DNA from: Loripinus fragilis | Lineage: Eukaryota > Mollusca > Bivalvia > Lucinida > Lucinidae | Reading direction: 5' to 3' | Assembly (NCBI GenBank): GCA_964019695.1 | Contig: OZ026517.1 | Location: forward strand, 77,355,252 to 77,419,251 | Length of the DNA: 64,000 nucleotides | Shown here: piece by piece, positions 33,572-45,499 of the stretch | Numbering within the stretch: the stretch's first letter is position 1 | How the letters are laid out: every line of letters begins with the position of its first letter | Notes under the pieces: generated by a model | What the model was told of the DNA's origin: nothing | Database searches by the model: none | The model's input: the letters and a program-made list of their open reading frames with translations, nothing else | Program-made: the position numbers and the translations under genes

Positions 33572-35865
33572 TGGCTCACCAGAGCCGAAGACTCAGGGGC
33601 AGCTTATAGTATGGGACTCGAGCCGGCGTCCGTCTCTCCGTGAGTCCACACTTTCAAACATCAATATCTCTTGAGACCAGCTGGCAAATTGTAATCAAAT
33701 TCCATCTGGAGCATCATTGGGGTGGGGGATTGACTGCATAAAGTTTATGGCTAGATCGGATCAGAACTCTGGTTTCCATGGCAACAGATAGCTCCCATTG
33801 GGTTTAAATGGTAAAACCTTGTGACAACTCTAGCTCCTTCATTTTTAATTGGTTCTTCTTTATTCTTGCAGGTAACGAGGGCAACCATAAAAGCTCGGAT
33901 TGGTTCGAAATTCTGCAGGATCTGACCATGGACTTATGAGTTAGCTGCCCTTGAGCGTCTCGAAAAATCCCTATAGAATTCTTATGGGAGAAACGTTGTG
34001 ACCACGCTGGTGCCTTCATTTTTGAATGGATTTGCTTCATTCTTGCAGGTAACAAGACCAACTAAGAAAGCTTGGATGAGTTTAAATTTCGTCAAGATTC
34101 CATCACTGACTTCGGAGTTTTCTGCCCTTTAGCGTCTGAAAAATCAATAAATAATGTTGTGACCACTCTAGCGTCTTCATTTTTGATTAGATCTTCTTCA
34201 TTCTTGCAGGCAACAAGGACATCTATAGAATCTCGGATAGTTTCGTAATTTGACAGGATTCGATCAGGGACTTATGAGTTACCTGCCCTTGAGCGTCCAG
34301 GAAAATCCCAATAGACTTATGATGGGGGAAATGTTGTGACCTCTCTAGTGCTTTCAATTTTAAATGGATCTTCTTCATACTTGCAGATAAGATGGACAAC
34401 TATTAAAGCTTGGATAAGTTTGAATTTCGTCAAGATCCCATTGCCTATTATGGAATTAGCTGCTCCTGAGCATCTTAAAAATTGATTGTTAATATTGTGA
34501 CCACACTGGCGCCTTCATTTTTAATTGAATCTTCTCAATTCTTGCAGGTAACAAGGACAACCATAAAATCTTGGATGATTTTGAAATTTGGCCAGATCAG
34601 ACCTTGGACTTTGGAGATAGCTGCCCTTTAGCGTCTGGAAAAATCCCCATAGACTTATAATGGGAGATCAGTTGTGAACACTCTAGTGCTTTAAATTTTG
34701 AATTGATCTCCTTCATTCTTGCAGATAAGAACGACAACAATAAAAGCTTGAATGAGTTTGAATTCCGTCAAGATCCCATTACCTTTTATAGAGTTAGCTG
34801 CCCTTGAGCATCTTAAAATTGATGGATGATGTTGTGACCACTCTAGCGCCTTCATTTTTGGTTGGATCTTCTTCATTCTTGCAGGTAACAAGGTCAACTA
34901 TTAAAGCTTAGATGGGTTTTAAATTCGGCCAGATGAGACCTTGGACTGTTGAGTTAGCTGCCCTTGAGCGTCATTAAAAGTCCCCATAGACTTATAATGG
35001 GAGAAATGTTGTGACCACTCCAGTGCTTTCATATTTGAATAAATCATAATCATTCTTGCAGATTAGAAGGACAACTATAGCAGCTTGGATGAGTTTGAAT
35101 TCCGTCAAGATCCCATAACCTATGATGGAGTTAGCTGCCCTTGAGCATCTTAAAAATTGATTGATAATATTGTGACCATTCTTTTTGATTGGATCTTTTT
35201 CATTCTTGCAGGTAACAAGGACAACCATAAAAGCTTGGATGAGTTTAATTTAAAGTAGAACAAACCTTAGACTGTGGAGTTAACTTTCCTTGAGCATCAT
35301 AAAAAGTCTGCATTGACTTACAATGGGAGATCTGTTGTGACCACTCTAGTACCTTCATTTTTGAATGGATCTTCCTCATTCTTGCAGGTAATAAGGACTT
35401 CCATAAAAATTGATGAGTTTGATTTTTCGCCACACCCATCCACCAGCTACAGAGTTAACTGCCCTTGAGCGTCTAAATTATACCAGTTGTATATTGTTGT
35501 TACCACTCTAGCACCTTCATTTTTCATTTGATTTCCTTCATCCTTGTAGGTACCAGGACATACATAAAAGTATGGATGAGTTTGAATTTTTTTGGTCAGA
35601 TCCAATCACTGACTATGGAGTTAGCTGCCCTTTAGCATCTGAAAACTACACTTTCACCAGGTTTCCTCTGCAAATTTTATTCAGATCTTCATAATACTTG
35701 CAGATAACTAGAACTGGCATAATATCTTATGTTTTTGAATTAATTCCTGGTCACTGTTTTAAGTTCAGAAATATCTGCCTTAGAGCATCATAAATTATGG
35801 TGTCTCCAAACATTATGCTGGCTCTCAGGTGAGCGATTGTTCCCCATTGGACTACTTGTTTAAAA
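33572..35865 (+). repeat. Tandem array with alternating 177/161-bp units
   Basis: It opens with GGCTCACCAGAGCCGAAGAC...CGGCGTCCGTCTCTCCGTG and closes with CTCAGGTGAGCGATTGTTCC. Between lie about 12 units containing TTGTGACCACTCTAG, GCCTTCATTTTTGA, GATCTTCTTCATTCTTGCAG, GTAACAAGGACAACCATAAA, GCTTGGATGAGTTTGAATT and GAGTTAGCTGCCCTTGAGCG. Unit starts lie at 33819, 33996, 34157, 34334, 34495, 34672, 34832, 35009, 35170, 35335 and 35497. The longer units carry an extra CCCATAGACTTATAATGGGA segment. It is non-coding. Confidence 0.9.
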
Positions 35866-36039
35866 AAAGTCATTTGCTTTCTTCAAATCTTTCTACCTGC
35901 ACTGATCATTGGACCACTTATCTCTGCGGACAGTGTGTCAGTTTGATTGTCTCACAATTTGAGCCGACATTTGAAAACAATGGCCGATCAAAATGATACA
36001 TAGGCCCTTACTAAACATTCCTACATAGAAAAAAAATCA

Positions 36040-36085
36040 ACAGTCAAAAGTTGGGCCTAATCTGTATCCAAGCTGATTGAAAATG
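36040..36085 (+). repeat. Partial GTCAAACAG-family copy (3' part)
   Basis: GGGCCTAATCTGTATCCAAG then CTGATTGAAAATGAT matches the 3' half of the family. Confidence 0.35.
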
Positions 36086-36369
36086 ATATTAGGTATATTT
36101 GCACTTCTTTATCTCTCTTTTGTTTTTGACTTCGTAACCCTGAAATATATTTAAGATGTTAAAAAAATATAAAAAAACTGGGTCCCCAGCAATGTTAATA
36201 TCTTTAGAGAATCTTGGGCAATTTGCTTAACAAGAGTATTTCAATACACCCTGAATAAAGTATTCTGTAATGTTTTCAAAGTGTTTGCACAGTAATATTT
36301 TGTGAGGTTCTTTTAACTGGTTATGTAACAATGCTAATGTTCTTTTGCAGCTTCAAAGTTGCTACATGG

Positions 36370-36490
36370 AGCACTAACTATTTGCATGCTGGGCATTTTT
36401 CCATGCGTTTGTTGTCGTCTGCTAACTTTTTTGGGGAAAAATGTAAAAAAAAATCTTTCAGGAACACTATCAGAGTGTCAAACGGGTTAA
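36370..36490 (+). repeat. GTCAAACAG family, 5' part
   Basis: ACTATTTGCATGCTGGGCAT, TTTGTTGTCGTCTGCTAAC, TTTCAGGAACACTATCAGAG, TGTCAAACGGGTTAAG. The copy breaks off at the start of the palindromic core. Confidence 0.5.
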
Positions 36491-36559
36491 GGCACTATAG
36501 ATTATTAGCTGCAAAATACAAAGTCAGTGCTCACATATTACTCATACCAGATGCTGGTG

Positions 36560-37240
36560 TTTTAGCTCACCTGAGACATAGGCTAATGGTGAGCTATTGT
36601 GACTGTGCTTCTTGTGTCGTCCGTCGTCAACAATTAATTCAAAGGACATCTCCTCCTACACATCTTGTTGGAATTTTGCCAAATTTGGCAGAATTGATCC
36701 CTATATGTACCTATTCACTAATTGTTCAAATGTTTTCAGTCAGTTGCATATATAGGTCACATGGGTTTAGTTGCATATATAGGTCACATGGGCTAAAATA
36801 GATTTTCAAAATGAAAACTTTAAAAATCTTCTTGTCTGAAACCACAAGGCATAGAGCCTTGATATTTGCTATATAGCATCATCTATCTTACATGGGCTTA
36901 TATTTGGAAAAAACTGAAAACATCTTCTTGTCATTAGAGCCTCAGATGGTATGTAGCATCCTCTGTTGAACCGTTACCAAGTTTCTTCAAATTATTCCCC
37001 TTTGTTAAAATATGGCACAATCCTGGGGGTCACACGTTTTACATACGCAGTATTCTATAAAGAAAACATGTAAAAAACTTTTTGCGATAGCTTAATTATA
37101 TAATACCCTTGATATTTGGTATGCACTTTTACCAAGTTTGTTCGAATTATGCCCATGGAGTCCAAAGTGGCCCTGCCCTGGGAATTATGTGTTTTACATA
37201 AGCTTATGTGATATGGAAACATAAGACTAGCTACTAGTCT
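36560..37240 (+). repeat. AGCTCACCTGAG-headed repeat with ~170-bp units
   Basis: It begins TTTAGCTCACCTGAGACATA...GTGAGCTATTGTGACTG..GTCCGTCGTC. It then shows degenerate units with TCTTCTTGTC.GAAACCACAAGGCATAGAGCC, TTGATATTTG.TATATAGCAT and ACCAAGTTTGTTC.AATTATGCCC (36977, 37131). The same unit type recurs at 45500-46000. It is non-coding. Confidence 0.6.
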
Positions 37241-37337
37241 GATAAATAATAGTCTGATTTTGTTTCTGTAAAAGAAACTATTAGGCCCTTTTTGATAGCA
37301 ATTCTGCGTTCTACACATATCAGTCTTCATAACCTTT

Positions 37338-38265
37338 ATGTATTTGCCTCAAATTGACCAGTCATATGTTCATAGCAGCAACCATGTTTATGTTACGCTA
37401 CTGCTAGCTTTTGAAAAAAAACAGGCCACAACTGCAGACTTTTTAATATTTCTTTTCATGCCGTGTAAACGCAGACCTGATTTAAAGTTAGTTATTGTTG
37501 AATGTGTCTGGATCGAAATAATTTTAAAAAATAAAAAGTTAGTAATAGGGACATTCTATAGACCATCCACTGCTTCTCTCGTTGTAATATCTGAAATAGA
37601 AAAATCAATTGGTCTTGCTACTGATACTGGTGTTGAGGATATAGTTGTGACTGGAGACTTAAATCTAAACATGCTAAATCAACATTCGCAGATGAAAATT
37701 ACAGATCTATGCCAAACATATAATTTAACACTACTAATAAATGACCCTACCCATTATACGGAAACGTCTTTTTCCATTATAGATCTAGTGTTGGTCAGTA
37801 ATTCTCATTCATTTGAAATGTCTGGTGAAAGCGAACCATTTTTATCACAAGATGTCCGATACCATTGTCCAGTATATGTGATATTCACTTTTAAGAAGCC
37901 ACTATTAAAGTCCATTTTACATGAACTATGGTTGTATAACCAAGGTGATTTCAATTTGTTTCGACGATTTGTAGCTGACTTTAACTGGGATTCTATCAAG
38001 AGTGAGGATGTTAACAAATATGCTTTACACTTCCCTGATAAGCTCATTAACTAAGCTCAGGACTGCATTCCACACCACACAAACAAGTTAGAATTAGGCC
38101 ACAAGATTTACCATGGATTAATGGCACAATCCGCAAGCTCATGCGAAAACGCAATCGACTCTATAAAAAGTACAAACGCAATAAAACCGTAGAAAATTAT
38201 GAATCATTTAAGAACACGAGAAACAATGTAACTTCAAGCCTACGTATATATGAAAATATTTGACG
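37338..38265 (+). pseudogene. LINE-type endonuclease relic (APE/EEP domain, C-terminal half)
   Basis: The frame reads LVIGTFYRPS, DIVVTGDLNLNMLN, SIIDLVLVSN and DVRYHCPVYV in the order of an exonuclease-endonuclease-phosphatase domain of a non-LTR retrotransposon. GDLNLN and the D-L-V-L motif are conserved; the usual DH before CPV is YH here, as in some invertebrate LINEs. A TAA at 38052 and a frameshift separate a second piece, RPQDLPWINGTIRKLMRKRN followed by RLYKKYKRN (38087-38265), the linker before the reverse transcriptase. The reverse transcriptase is absent, the N-terminal half is degraded, and sequence of another element follows at 38340. Confidence 0.8.
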
Positions 38266-38339
38266 CTCATGGATATCTAACATTTTTGGCACTGTCTTAC
38301 TAATGCAATAAAGAATCATACATTGGCAAGTTTGACAGC

Positions 38340-41300
38340 AGGATCAGAGCACGTATTAAAGTACGTAACGTATGTTACATGACATAACGAATGAGAAAGG
38401 AAATTGTCTTGGAAGTAAGAGATGATATTTCAGAAAAAAATCTATTTTTCACATGTTTTCCTATTCAGCTCTAGCCTCTGGTGCCTTAGTTCTAGTAATT
38501 ACAGTCATTGCTGATAACAAGCCCATGGAATTGTGATACAGATGTTATATACAATATTTTTATCACATATTTCCTAATGCCTATAGTATTAAAATATACA
38601 GACATATAGATAGAAAATAATAGTTCTCATTTAAATATAATTATTCAAAAACAATCTTTATTCAAGTCACCCTCACAATGTCTATCATTGTGTCTGCTTC
38701 TATACCAGAATAATCACCTATTTCATCACAACGAGTAGAATCATGGCATAGTATTAGGACTGCAAACTGAGTACAATTCTGTTCCTCTCCACCCCTTTAG
38801 GAATTGTGCAGACAATTCCTACCTTAAAGAACAATTCAAGCTGCATCAAATAAGAGATGTTTGCACTCTATTAACTAGGGGGCAAGCCTGTAATGATATG
38901 ATACGTATGTTACCATATCAATTTAAGAACAAATGAAGTGAAAGTCTGAGAAACAGAAAGAAGACAAAATCTATTTATTTGATTTATTCATGTAGTTTGC
39001 ATGCCAAATACCTTTGATACATAAGAAAGTTTTTTTTAAACAAATATACAGCTTCCTATGGTATTATGTGTGTTACATTAATTAAGATTACTTATTTAAA
39101 ATTGGTAAATGTGACAAACATCACTTATAAGCATTTAGTGTGATCCTCCTCTTTTGCCATCAAACTACTTAATTTTCTTTGTATGTGTGGCCAGTGCCAG
39201 CGTCAAACAAATTGACTCAGCTTTAAATTGAATCCTTAGCATTCTTCAAAAGCAGAAACAGCATGTCAGTGTCATGGGATCAAACACCTGATTAAATATG
39301 GGTTTAAAGCCATTTCACAAATATGCATACAATGGAGTAGGACTCTGGTATATGTCTCTTCCTGTGAAGTGGCAAGAGCAATCTTACTGCAGCTGCTTCT
39401 GCATCCGTGCTAATCAAATGATAACTTTGCTCTGATTTTGCAAAAGGTATGCATCTACCGTGTACCCCTAAGAATACTTTAAGATCTCTGACATTGGTCA
39501 AAAAGAAATTTGATAGGCTGCTTTTTTGCATCATTTGCCATAGAACCTATCCAGTCCTTTGGTGCTTAAGCCGTCAGGTCTTAGATCAATAGTATTTTGC
39601 TGCGCCCAAAGACTTTAGTTACAATGTTGACCCTTGATGGTTTTGGTAGACCGTCTGAAACAGTTTCTGTTACACCTTGAAAGATATCTGGTATAAGAGA
39701 AAGAATATGAAGTTGGACATTGCCATCAATTATGTTTGCAGCTGGTAGTTTTTTTATGTCAGTACATTGAAGCAAGCCTTTAAATAATGTAAAACCTATG
39801 ATTTCTCAGTTTTTGCAGCCATATTATTAGCTGTTGCATTCAAAAGATGGAAAGTGGAATATGGGTAGATTAGAATAACCAGTAGTTCTATATTATGCTC
39901 TATGGAAGATTTATACAGAGTAAACAAGTTGATAAGGTGCCTCATTTCATGATCCATTGAAAGCACTGAAATTGAAAACATTTGCCTCTGACTGTGTAAT
40001 CAAAAAGGATGTCACGACAATGCCCTTGCTCATTTATTATGACGAGTTATATATGTTACATCCTTTAATAAGCGCTCTTATCTTAGAAACTTAGTGAATC
40101 ATTGAATTGAAAGGGTCTAATTTGCGCTCTGTTCATCCTGCATTTCATTGCTTTACCTGCTGTGATACATCTAGTTCGTTTATCTGAAGGGAAAGAGTTA
40201 CCTCGGTTTCAGCACTTCATAAGTACTAAGACTTCAAATAAGTTTTTGAATGCTTGGGGAAAGATAATAAGTGCACAGACATTATTAGATCAAAAGATGT
40301 TTGTTGCATGTATGAAAAGGCTACATTTATAAAAGATAACCAGCTAAGATATGATTCTTTATCACAGAAATATCAAGGTACATCAGTCCAGGTACGCATT
40401 GCTTTTAATGGCATAGTTTTCCTCCTTGTAAAGCTTTAGTCTTTCTCCTACTTACAGAGTATCACTTGGAACACATACTCAAAGAGCCAACTATTAGGAA
40501 CTCATATCAGTTTCCGAATGTTCCAAGCCATGAATGGCAAAATTTGAAAGTTGATAATGGCTCATCAATTTTGATGGACTGGTGGTAAAATTGTATAACA
40601 GTAAATGATTGAAATATTGTGTGATGATTCTACTAGTTGCAAGGAGGCGTGTGACAATAATGATTACCACAGAAGCAGACAACGACAAACGTTTAACATG
40701 AGTGTTAAATCGATGGTAATTAGTTTGGATTATTTCATTTATTGTATTGTCTCGTACAAATGTAAAACTATCTTTTCTATTTGTGGCTCTATATTTAGCA
40801 TTAAATGCACAGTATTAGAAAATGTGTCCAAAAGGTCATTGATAACATCTGTAACACGGTACATGGGCTTGATAAACAGAAAAGAATATAATTTCTAGTG
40901 TTTTGGCACCAAAGACTTTTATTTTAAGTACACATTAAGTGTCCTGATCTTAAACTTAATGACATCTTGCAGATATCTGAGCAAGACAGTCTAAGAAAAT
41001 ATAAAATATCCACATGCTGCAATCACTTTCATGTGTTTTACTTAAACGGTAATAACAAAATTTGCTTCTCTGTAAAACTGGGAGTAAAATCTAATAAAAC
41101 AGTTTGAAACCAAGTCATAGTAGTTGTTTAACTAAATGTGGATAGCCACAATTATAGCTTTTAAATTATAATTAGGTTCATGTAACGCACATAACACCAC
41201 AGTTAGCCGTATTAATGTTAAACAGCTTCCATATGTAGTAAAGACATCTAATATGCAGACTATAAGAATGTCAATTTATTAGATAATTTTAATGTCTTCT

Positions 41301-42535
41301 TTCTGTAGCTCAAACATTCAAATTTCTTATTCTCAAATTGATATAGTAACATATGTAACAAGCTGTTACAGGCTAACGCCCCGACTTACAGAGTGCAAAC
41401 ATTTCTTATTAAATGCACCTTGAATGGTTACATAAGATGTAATATTTCTGCAGAATTTCAAAGAGCATTAGGATGGAGCAGGCCCTTACTCAGCTTGTCA
41501 ATATACTGTTTGATGATTTTACCTAACATATGTAACGCTCTCTAATCTTTAAAACTTGGTGACAACTAGCAGATATATTAGTCTTTATCATACGAACCAG
41601 CTTAAAATCCCTAAGCAATGTAAGATATCCAGCAGCTATGAGTTTTTCACAATTTTAGCTCAAACTTTCAAACTACATTTCTTTTATTTGATATAGTAAC
41701 GTATGTAACATGCTGTTTCAGACTGACGCCCCAACATAGAGAGTGCAAACATCACTTATTCGATGCAGCTTGAGTTGTACTATTAGAAGGAATATGTCTG
41801 CGAAATTCTCTCGAGGAGATTAAACATTTTAGGCATATCTTACGTAAAGACAGTGAGCTTGCCCATTTATAACATCAGGTAACATATGTTACAGCCTCTG
41901 ATATTATTTTTTTTTGTAACAAACTTGCAGATTTATAAGTCTTTTCATATAAGCAAATAAATCCCAAACAATCAAACATGTTCATCAGCTACAAATAGTC
42001 TTAACTATTTTTATTTAAGTTTTAATACCAAACATTTCAACTTAAAGCTGGTAGGGGTAGGGTTGTTAAACTGCTTATTCTAGGAAAATTATTACAGCTA
42101 GGGAAACAAACTTTAATTTTTCCGTTAGCCAATTGCATAAGCTAGTCAGACATGGTTGTTAACATTTTGCAAAACACACAGAGAGATTGTGAATGTAAAT
42201 GATGTTAGCCACACTTGCAAATTTTAATAGGTTATCTAATTTATGTAACGCATATGGCACCTTAGAAAGCCGCAATTTTGTTCAAAATGGCCGTCATACG
42301 TAGTTAAGATATCCAGTACGCAGACTATATGAATGATTTTAAAAAATGAATATTTTAATGTCTTTAATTTGTAGCCCAAACTTTCAATTTACTTTTTCTT
42401 AATTTGGTAAACTAACGTATGTTACAGGCTCTTACAGACTAACGCCCCAACGCACAGAGTGCAAACATTTCTTCAAAGACTCGGCTTTCAATTCTCTACA
42501 AGATAGAATATGTTTGCAAAATTCCCTAGGGGGGG
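38340..42535. mobile_element. Long-TIR DNA element, copy C (most degraded)
   Basis: It is bounded by TAACGTATGTTAC words (38364) and by a right end carrying TAACGTATGTTACAGGCTCT, TAACGCCCCAACGCACAGAG and GCAAAATTCCCTAGGGGGG. The subterminal block (TAAC.TATGTAACA..CTGTT.CAG.CT.ACGCC.C, AGAGTGCAAACAT) is present three times, at about 41345, 41695 and 42405. Coding remnants on the minus strand at 39304-39775 match those of copies A and B. The outer left terminus was not located precisely. Confidence 0.45.
39304..39775 (-). pseudogene. FEN/PIN-like nuclease ORF relic of copy C, N-terminal part
   Basis: The minus strand reads LPAANIIDGNVQLHILSLIP then VNIVTKVFGRSK (39775-39585), parallel to AHIIDGNAILESLTAIPVTF...VGFITDSY in copy A. 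Downstream is HGRCIPFAKSEQSYHLISTD AEAAAV (39460-39380), where other family members have a ...C-F-x-I-S..EEADT stretch. Frameshifted and lacking the rest, it is a dead copy. Confidence 0.4.
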
Positions 42536-42603
42536 GGGCAAACCCATTCTCAGCCATCCGTCTATTAGACTTGCATTTGTCAATTTCTAATGTTATTGTT
42601 TCA

Positions 42604-42919
42604 AGAGCGGATCCAGAGGGGGGACAGGGGGTCCGGACCCCCCCCTCCCCCTGGAAAATCACAAGTCATATGGGTTTCTATAGGGAATAAGCAATTGGAC
42701 CCCCCCCCCCTGGAAAAAGTTGGACCCCCTCTGGAACCTTGAAAAATGATAGATTTCTTTGAAATTGACCATTTGACCTCTGTAAAATAAGCTGAGGACT
42801 AAAAACAAAAAAAAAACAAAAAAAACAAAAAAAAAAAAAAAAAAAAAAAAAACGTTGTCAGACCTTTTTTTTGTCAGACTGACCTAGACCCCCCTGACGA
42901 AAATTCCTGGATCCGCACA
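42604..42919. mobile_element. GCGGATCCAG element with C/G homopolymers and poly-A
   Basis: The left end AGCGGATCCAGAGGGGGG and the right end ACCCCCCTGACGAAAATTCC followed by TGGATCCGC are inverted copies. Inside are repeats of GGACCCCCCCC...CTGGAAAA and a ~50-bp A-rich run (42800-42852). It is a non-autonomous element lying directly upstream of the Penelope-like fragment. It is non-coding. Confidence 0.6.
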
Positions 42920-42924
42920 TGTGT

Positions 42925-43410
42925 TTCTACCAAAATTTATGATAAACATGTCGACTTTGATTTTAAAATTGTCAATTTACCATTTTAGATGGTGATGTTC
43001 CTCGCTCTACATCCTATGGTGTCTATATCTCTCAACTCATTCATTTTGCTAGAGCATCTAGTTTTGTTGCTGACTTCAACACTTGCAATAATTTGTTCAC
43101 TCAGACACTTCTTAAACAAGGCGATCGGTATCATAAACTTCACAAAACCTTTTCTAAATTTTATAGACGATACTATGATTTGATATCTAAATTCCAAATT
43201 GGACTTAAATCTCTCTTGCGCCAAGGGCTTTCTGATCCTGATTTCTATGGTGACTTGGTGTATAAATTGAAGAAGATTGTTAGCTCTAATAATTTTTCAG
43301 CGCAGTTCATTGAAATAATTTCCCATGATATAAAAAATTGGCTATAACATTAATGTATTGCAACAGACTGCATGATTGGTGGTCAACCCAATCACGGTTG
43401 GTAACTTTGC
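42925..43410 (+). pseudogene. Penelope-like reverse transcriptase, C-terminal part
   Basis: The reading begins KIYDKHVDFDFKIVNLPF, a one-base deletion follows, then DGDVPRSTSYGVYISQLIHF, ARASSFVADFNTCNN, LLKQGDRYHKLHKTFSKFYR, DPDFYGDLVYKLKKIV. After 43347 another frameshift leads to GYNINVLQQTACM. I recognise this as the region after the reverse transcriptase catalytic motifs in a retroelement family abundant in bivalves; Penelope-like is my best class assignment. The palm motifs are missing. It is inactive. The 3' untranslated region follows to 44000. Confidence 0.7.
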
Positions 43411-44000
43411 TTTTCTCTTTTATTGCACGACGGTGGGTCGGACTTCAGAATCTATAACGGTTCTGACTTAAAGGCTTATCCATTAATGAGATGGTAGGGG
43501 TCTGATGCTTTGCTGTTGTCAGGCCCACCGGGGTTTACCTGTTGCATTTCTTTTGCTCCGGTATTCAGTTTTATTTACTGTTGAGTCCTTATTTTTGCTT
43601 TATCTCCTTTTTATATCTTGATTTATATGTTCTAGGAGATGGTGCATTGGTAAGTTAGGGGTCTTTCATACAAACCAAACATGTATGTGTCTTGATCCAC
43701 ATCTGAACTAAGGGTTGAGGTTGGCGCGCCGTGAAACTGATTTAAGCCCTCCATTTAAATATGTTTACTGACCGTTCCAAGGCAGTGCTTCTCTTGTGGA
43801 TCATTTATTTTATTTCTGTCTTGTTTTTGTTATGATTTCGTGTGCGTCTGCCTTGTGGTCACCTGCTGGGAAAGGGCTGACCTCTTGGCTCTCGTTTGTG
43901 ATGTCTAATTGTGAAGTTGTCACTTTCCCATTGGTATCCTGGGTCAGGTGTGGTGCTTGATTGTATCGAACCCTGCTCTTTGCCCTCTGTCTTACTTATA
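43411..44000 (+). mobile_element. Penelope-like element 3' region
   Basis: Non-coding 3' part of the same copy, marked by GACTTCAGAATCTATAACGG, AGGCCCACCGGGGTTTACCT, CTTGATCCACATCTGAAC, CCGTTCCAAGGCAGTGCTTC, CACCTGCTGGGAAAGGGCTG, TTTCCCATTGGTATCCTGGG and the end CTTACTTAT. The last 240 bp recur at 59189-59425, and nearly all of it recurs inverted at 62558-63210, so 44000 is the natural 3' end. Confidence 0.75.
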
Positions 44001-45480
44001 GGGCCGTTTATAAAGTTTAGGTAACCAGTATAACGTAGGAAGCTTGCTATGGTCCTCATCAACAAACACCCCAAACTCAGCTGCCATATGGCATTCATGT
44101 CTATCACTGACAGACGTCTCATCAAACCGTTTATGCTCACATGTTTTTGCAGTGCTAAGCTCAATCGACCACAACATTGTTAGCAGCCTTATCTGCGGGT
44201 GCCAAAACAAACCTCCTATGGAAATCCTGGATCCCTTTCTTCAAATGTCTAAAAGTGAATTTAGGTTTAGGTTGTAGAAGATCTAAATTGTAGCAATAAA
44301 ATGAAATTCTACCATCAATAATCTTAAAAATATTCATTGGACTCAATATGCTCACGTTTACACCAGCGATTACAAAATTCTTGTAAGGCGCCTGCAATTT
44401 CCACACGACATGATTTGATGTCTATTTGATGTCTTTTGGCAAAGGAAACTTATATCGAGGTCCCTTACATATCCCCTGTGACTATATGACCAGGGGGTTG
44501 ATAGCAATACTTAAAAGAGTCTTTACAATCTCAAGAGTCAGGAATAACATTTTCAATATCCAGTTCTGTAACTAATTTGTTATAGTTAAAACAGTACTGT
44601 TGGTTTATTGTACTTATAACAAATGATAGGGGATTCCTTATTTTCAAAATAAGTAGGAATAGAAGAGATAACAGATTTATCTTAAAATGTACTGGTTAAG
44701 TAAATAAATTCAATCCCCTTGTTGACAAGATACTATATTAACACGCCAATATACTACGAATAGGTTTATTGTACTTATAACAAATGATAGGGGATTCCTT
44801 ATTTTCAAAATAAGTAGGACTAACAGATAACAGGTTTATCTTTAAATATACTGGGTAAGTTACAGAATTTAACCCCCTTGTTCACAAATAGAATTTTGAG
44901 AAAATGTCTAATATGATTTATTTCAGAGTCTATATATGACCAAAAAGCATGTTGGGTCTAACACCGGGTAAGAAGTGATGCATCATAAATTCGATGAGTT
45001 CTATCATAGAATTTATTAGCCTCAATATCCAAATTACGAAGTGAAGAGATAGAAAGAGTAACTAAACGTGAACGGGCCATATGTCGGTCTGAATGTTTTA
45101 AGGTGATACTTAAATCTGAAAGAGTTAAAACATGTTTATTTTGCGTTTTAAATTTCCATTTTTGCGTTTACCATAAGATCGCTTATTGCGTTTACGAATA
45201 TCTAAAAGAGAAAACAACAACATCCAAATCAGGTAAGCTAGAAATGTTACCTCCATGGTAAATATTATCATTAAAACCAAGTGGATGTGGTGTTTATAAT
45301 CATTTTATCCACTTTAACTCTAATTCATGCCTAAGAATATTTCTATATCGTTTAGTGGAATTATTATCATAAGTAATCTTTTCAACAGGCTGAATAGACA
45401 CACTGCTAGTAGAGTGATTAGTTTGTTTGAAATACCTAAAAAGAAAATTATCAATTTTGCGAGGCTTCTTATTCGACGAT
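44001..45480 (-). pseudogene. Penelope-like element, 5' two-thirds, opposite orientation
   Basis: Minus strand, in order: RKIDNFLFRYFKQTN and SIQPVEKITYDNNSTKRYRN (45470-45350), SLRNLDIEANKFYDRTHRIY then DASLLTRC (45045-44960), TQHAFWSYIDSEINHIRHFL, KPKFTFRHLKKGIQDFHRRF then VLAPADKAANNVVV (44270-44165), and after a frameshift HSKLPTLYWLPKLYKRPYK (44050-43995). This is the pre-reverse-transcriptase part of the family whose C-terminus lies next to it. A 165-bp internal duplication (44601 and 44766, GGTTTATTGTACTTATAACA) and many stops show that it is dead. It breaks exactly where the plus copy ends. Confidence 0.7.
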
Positions 45481-45499
45481 AGTGCTCAGAAAATCTAGT

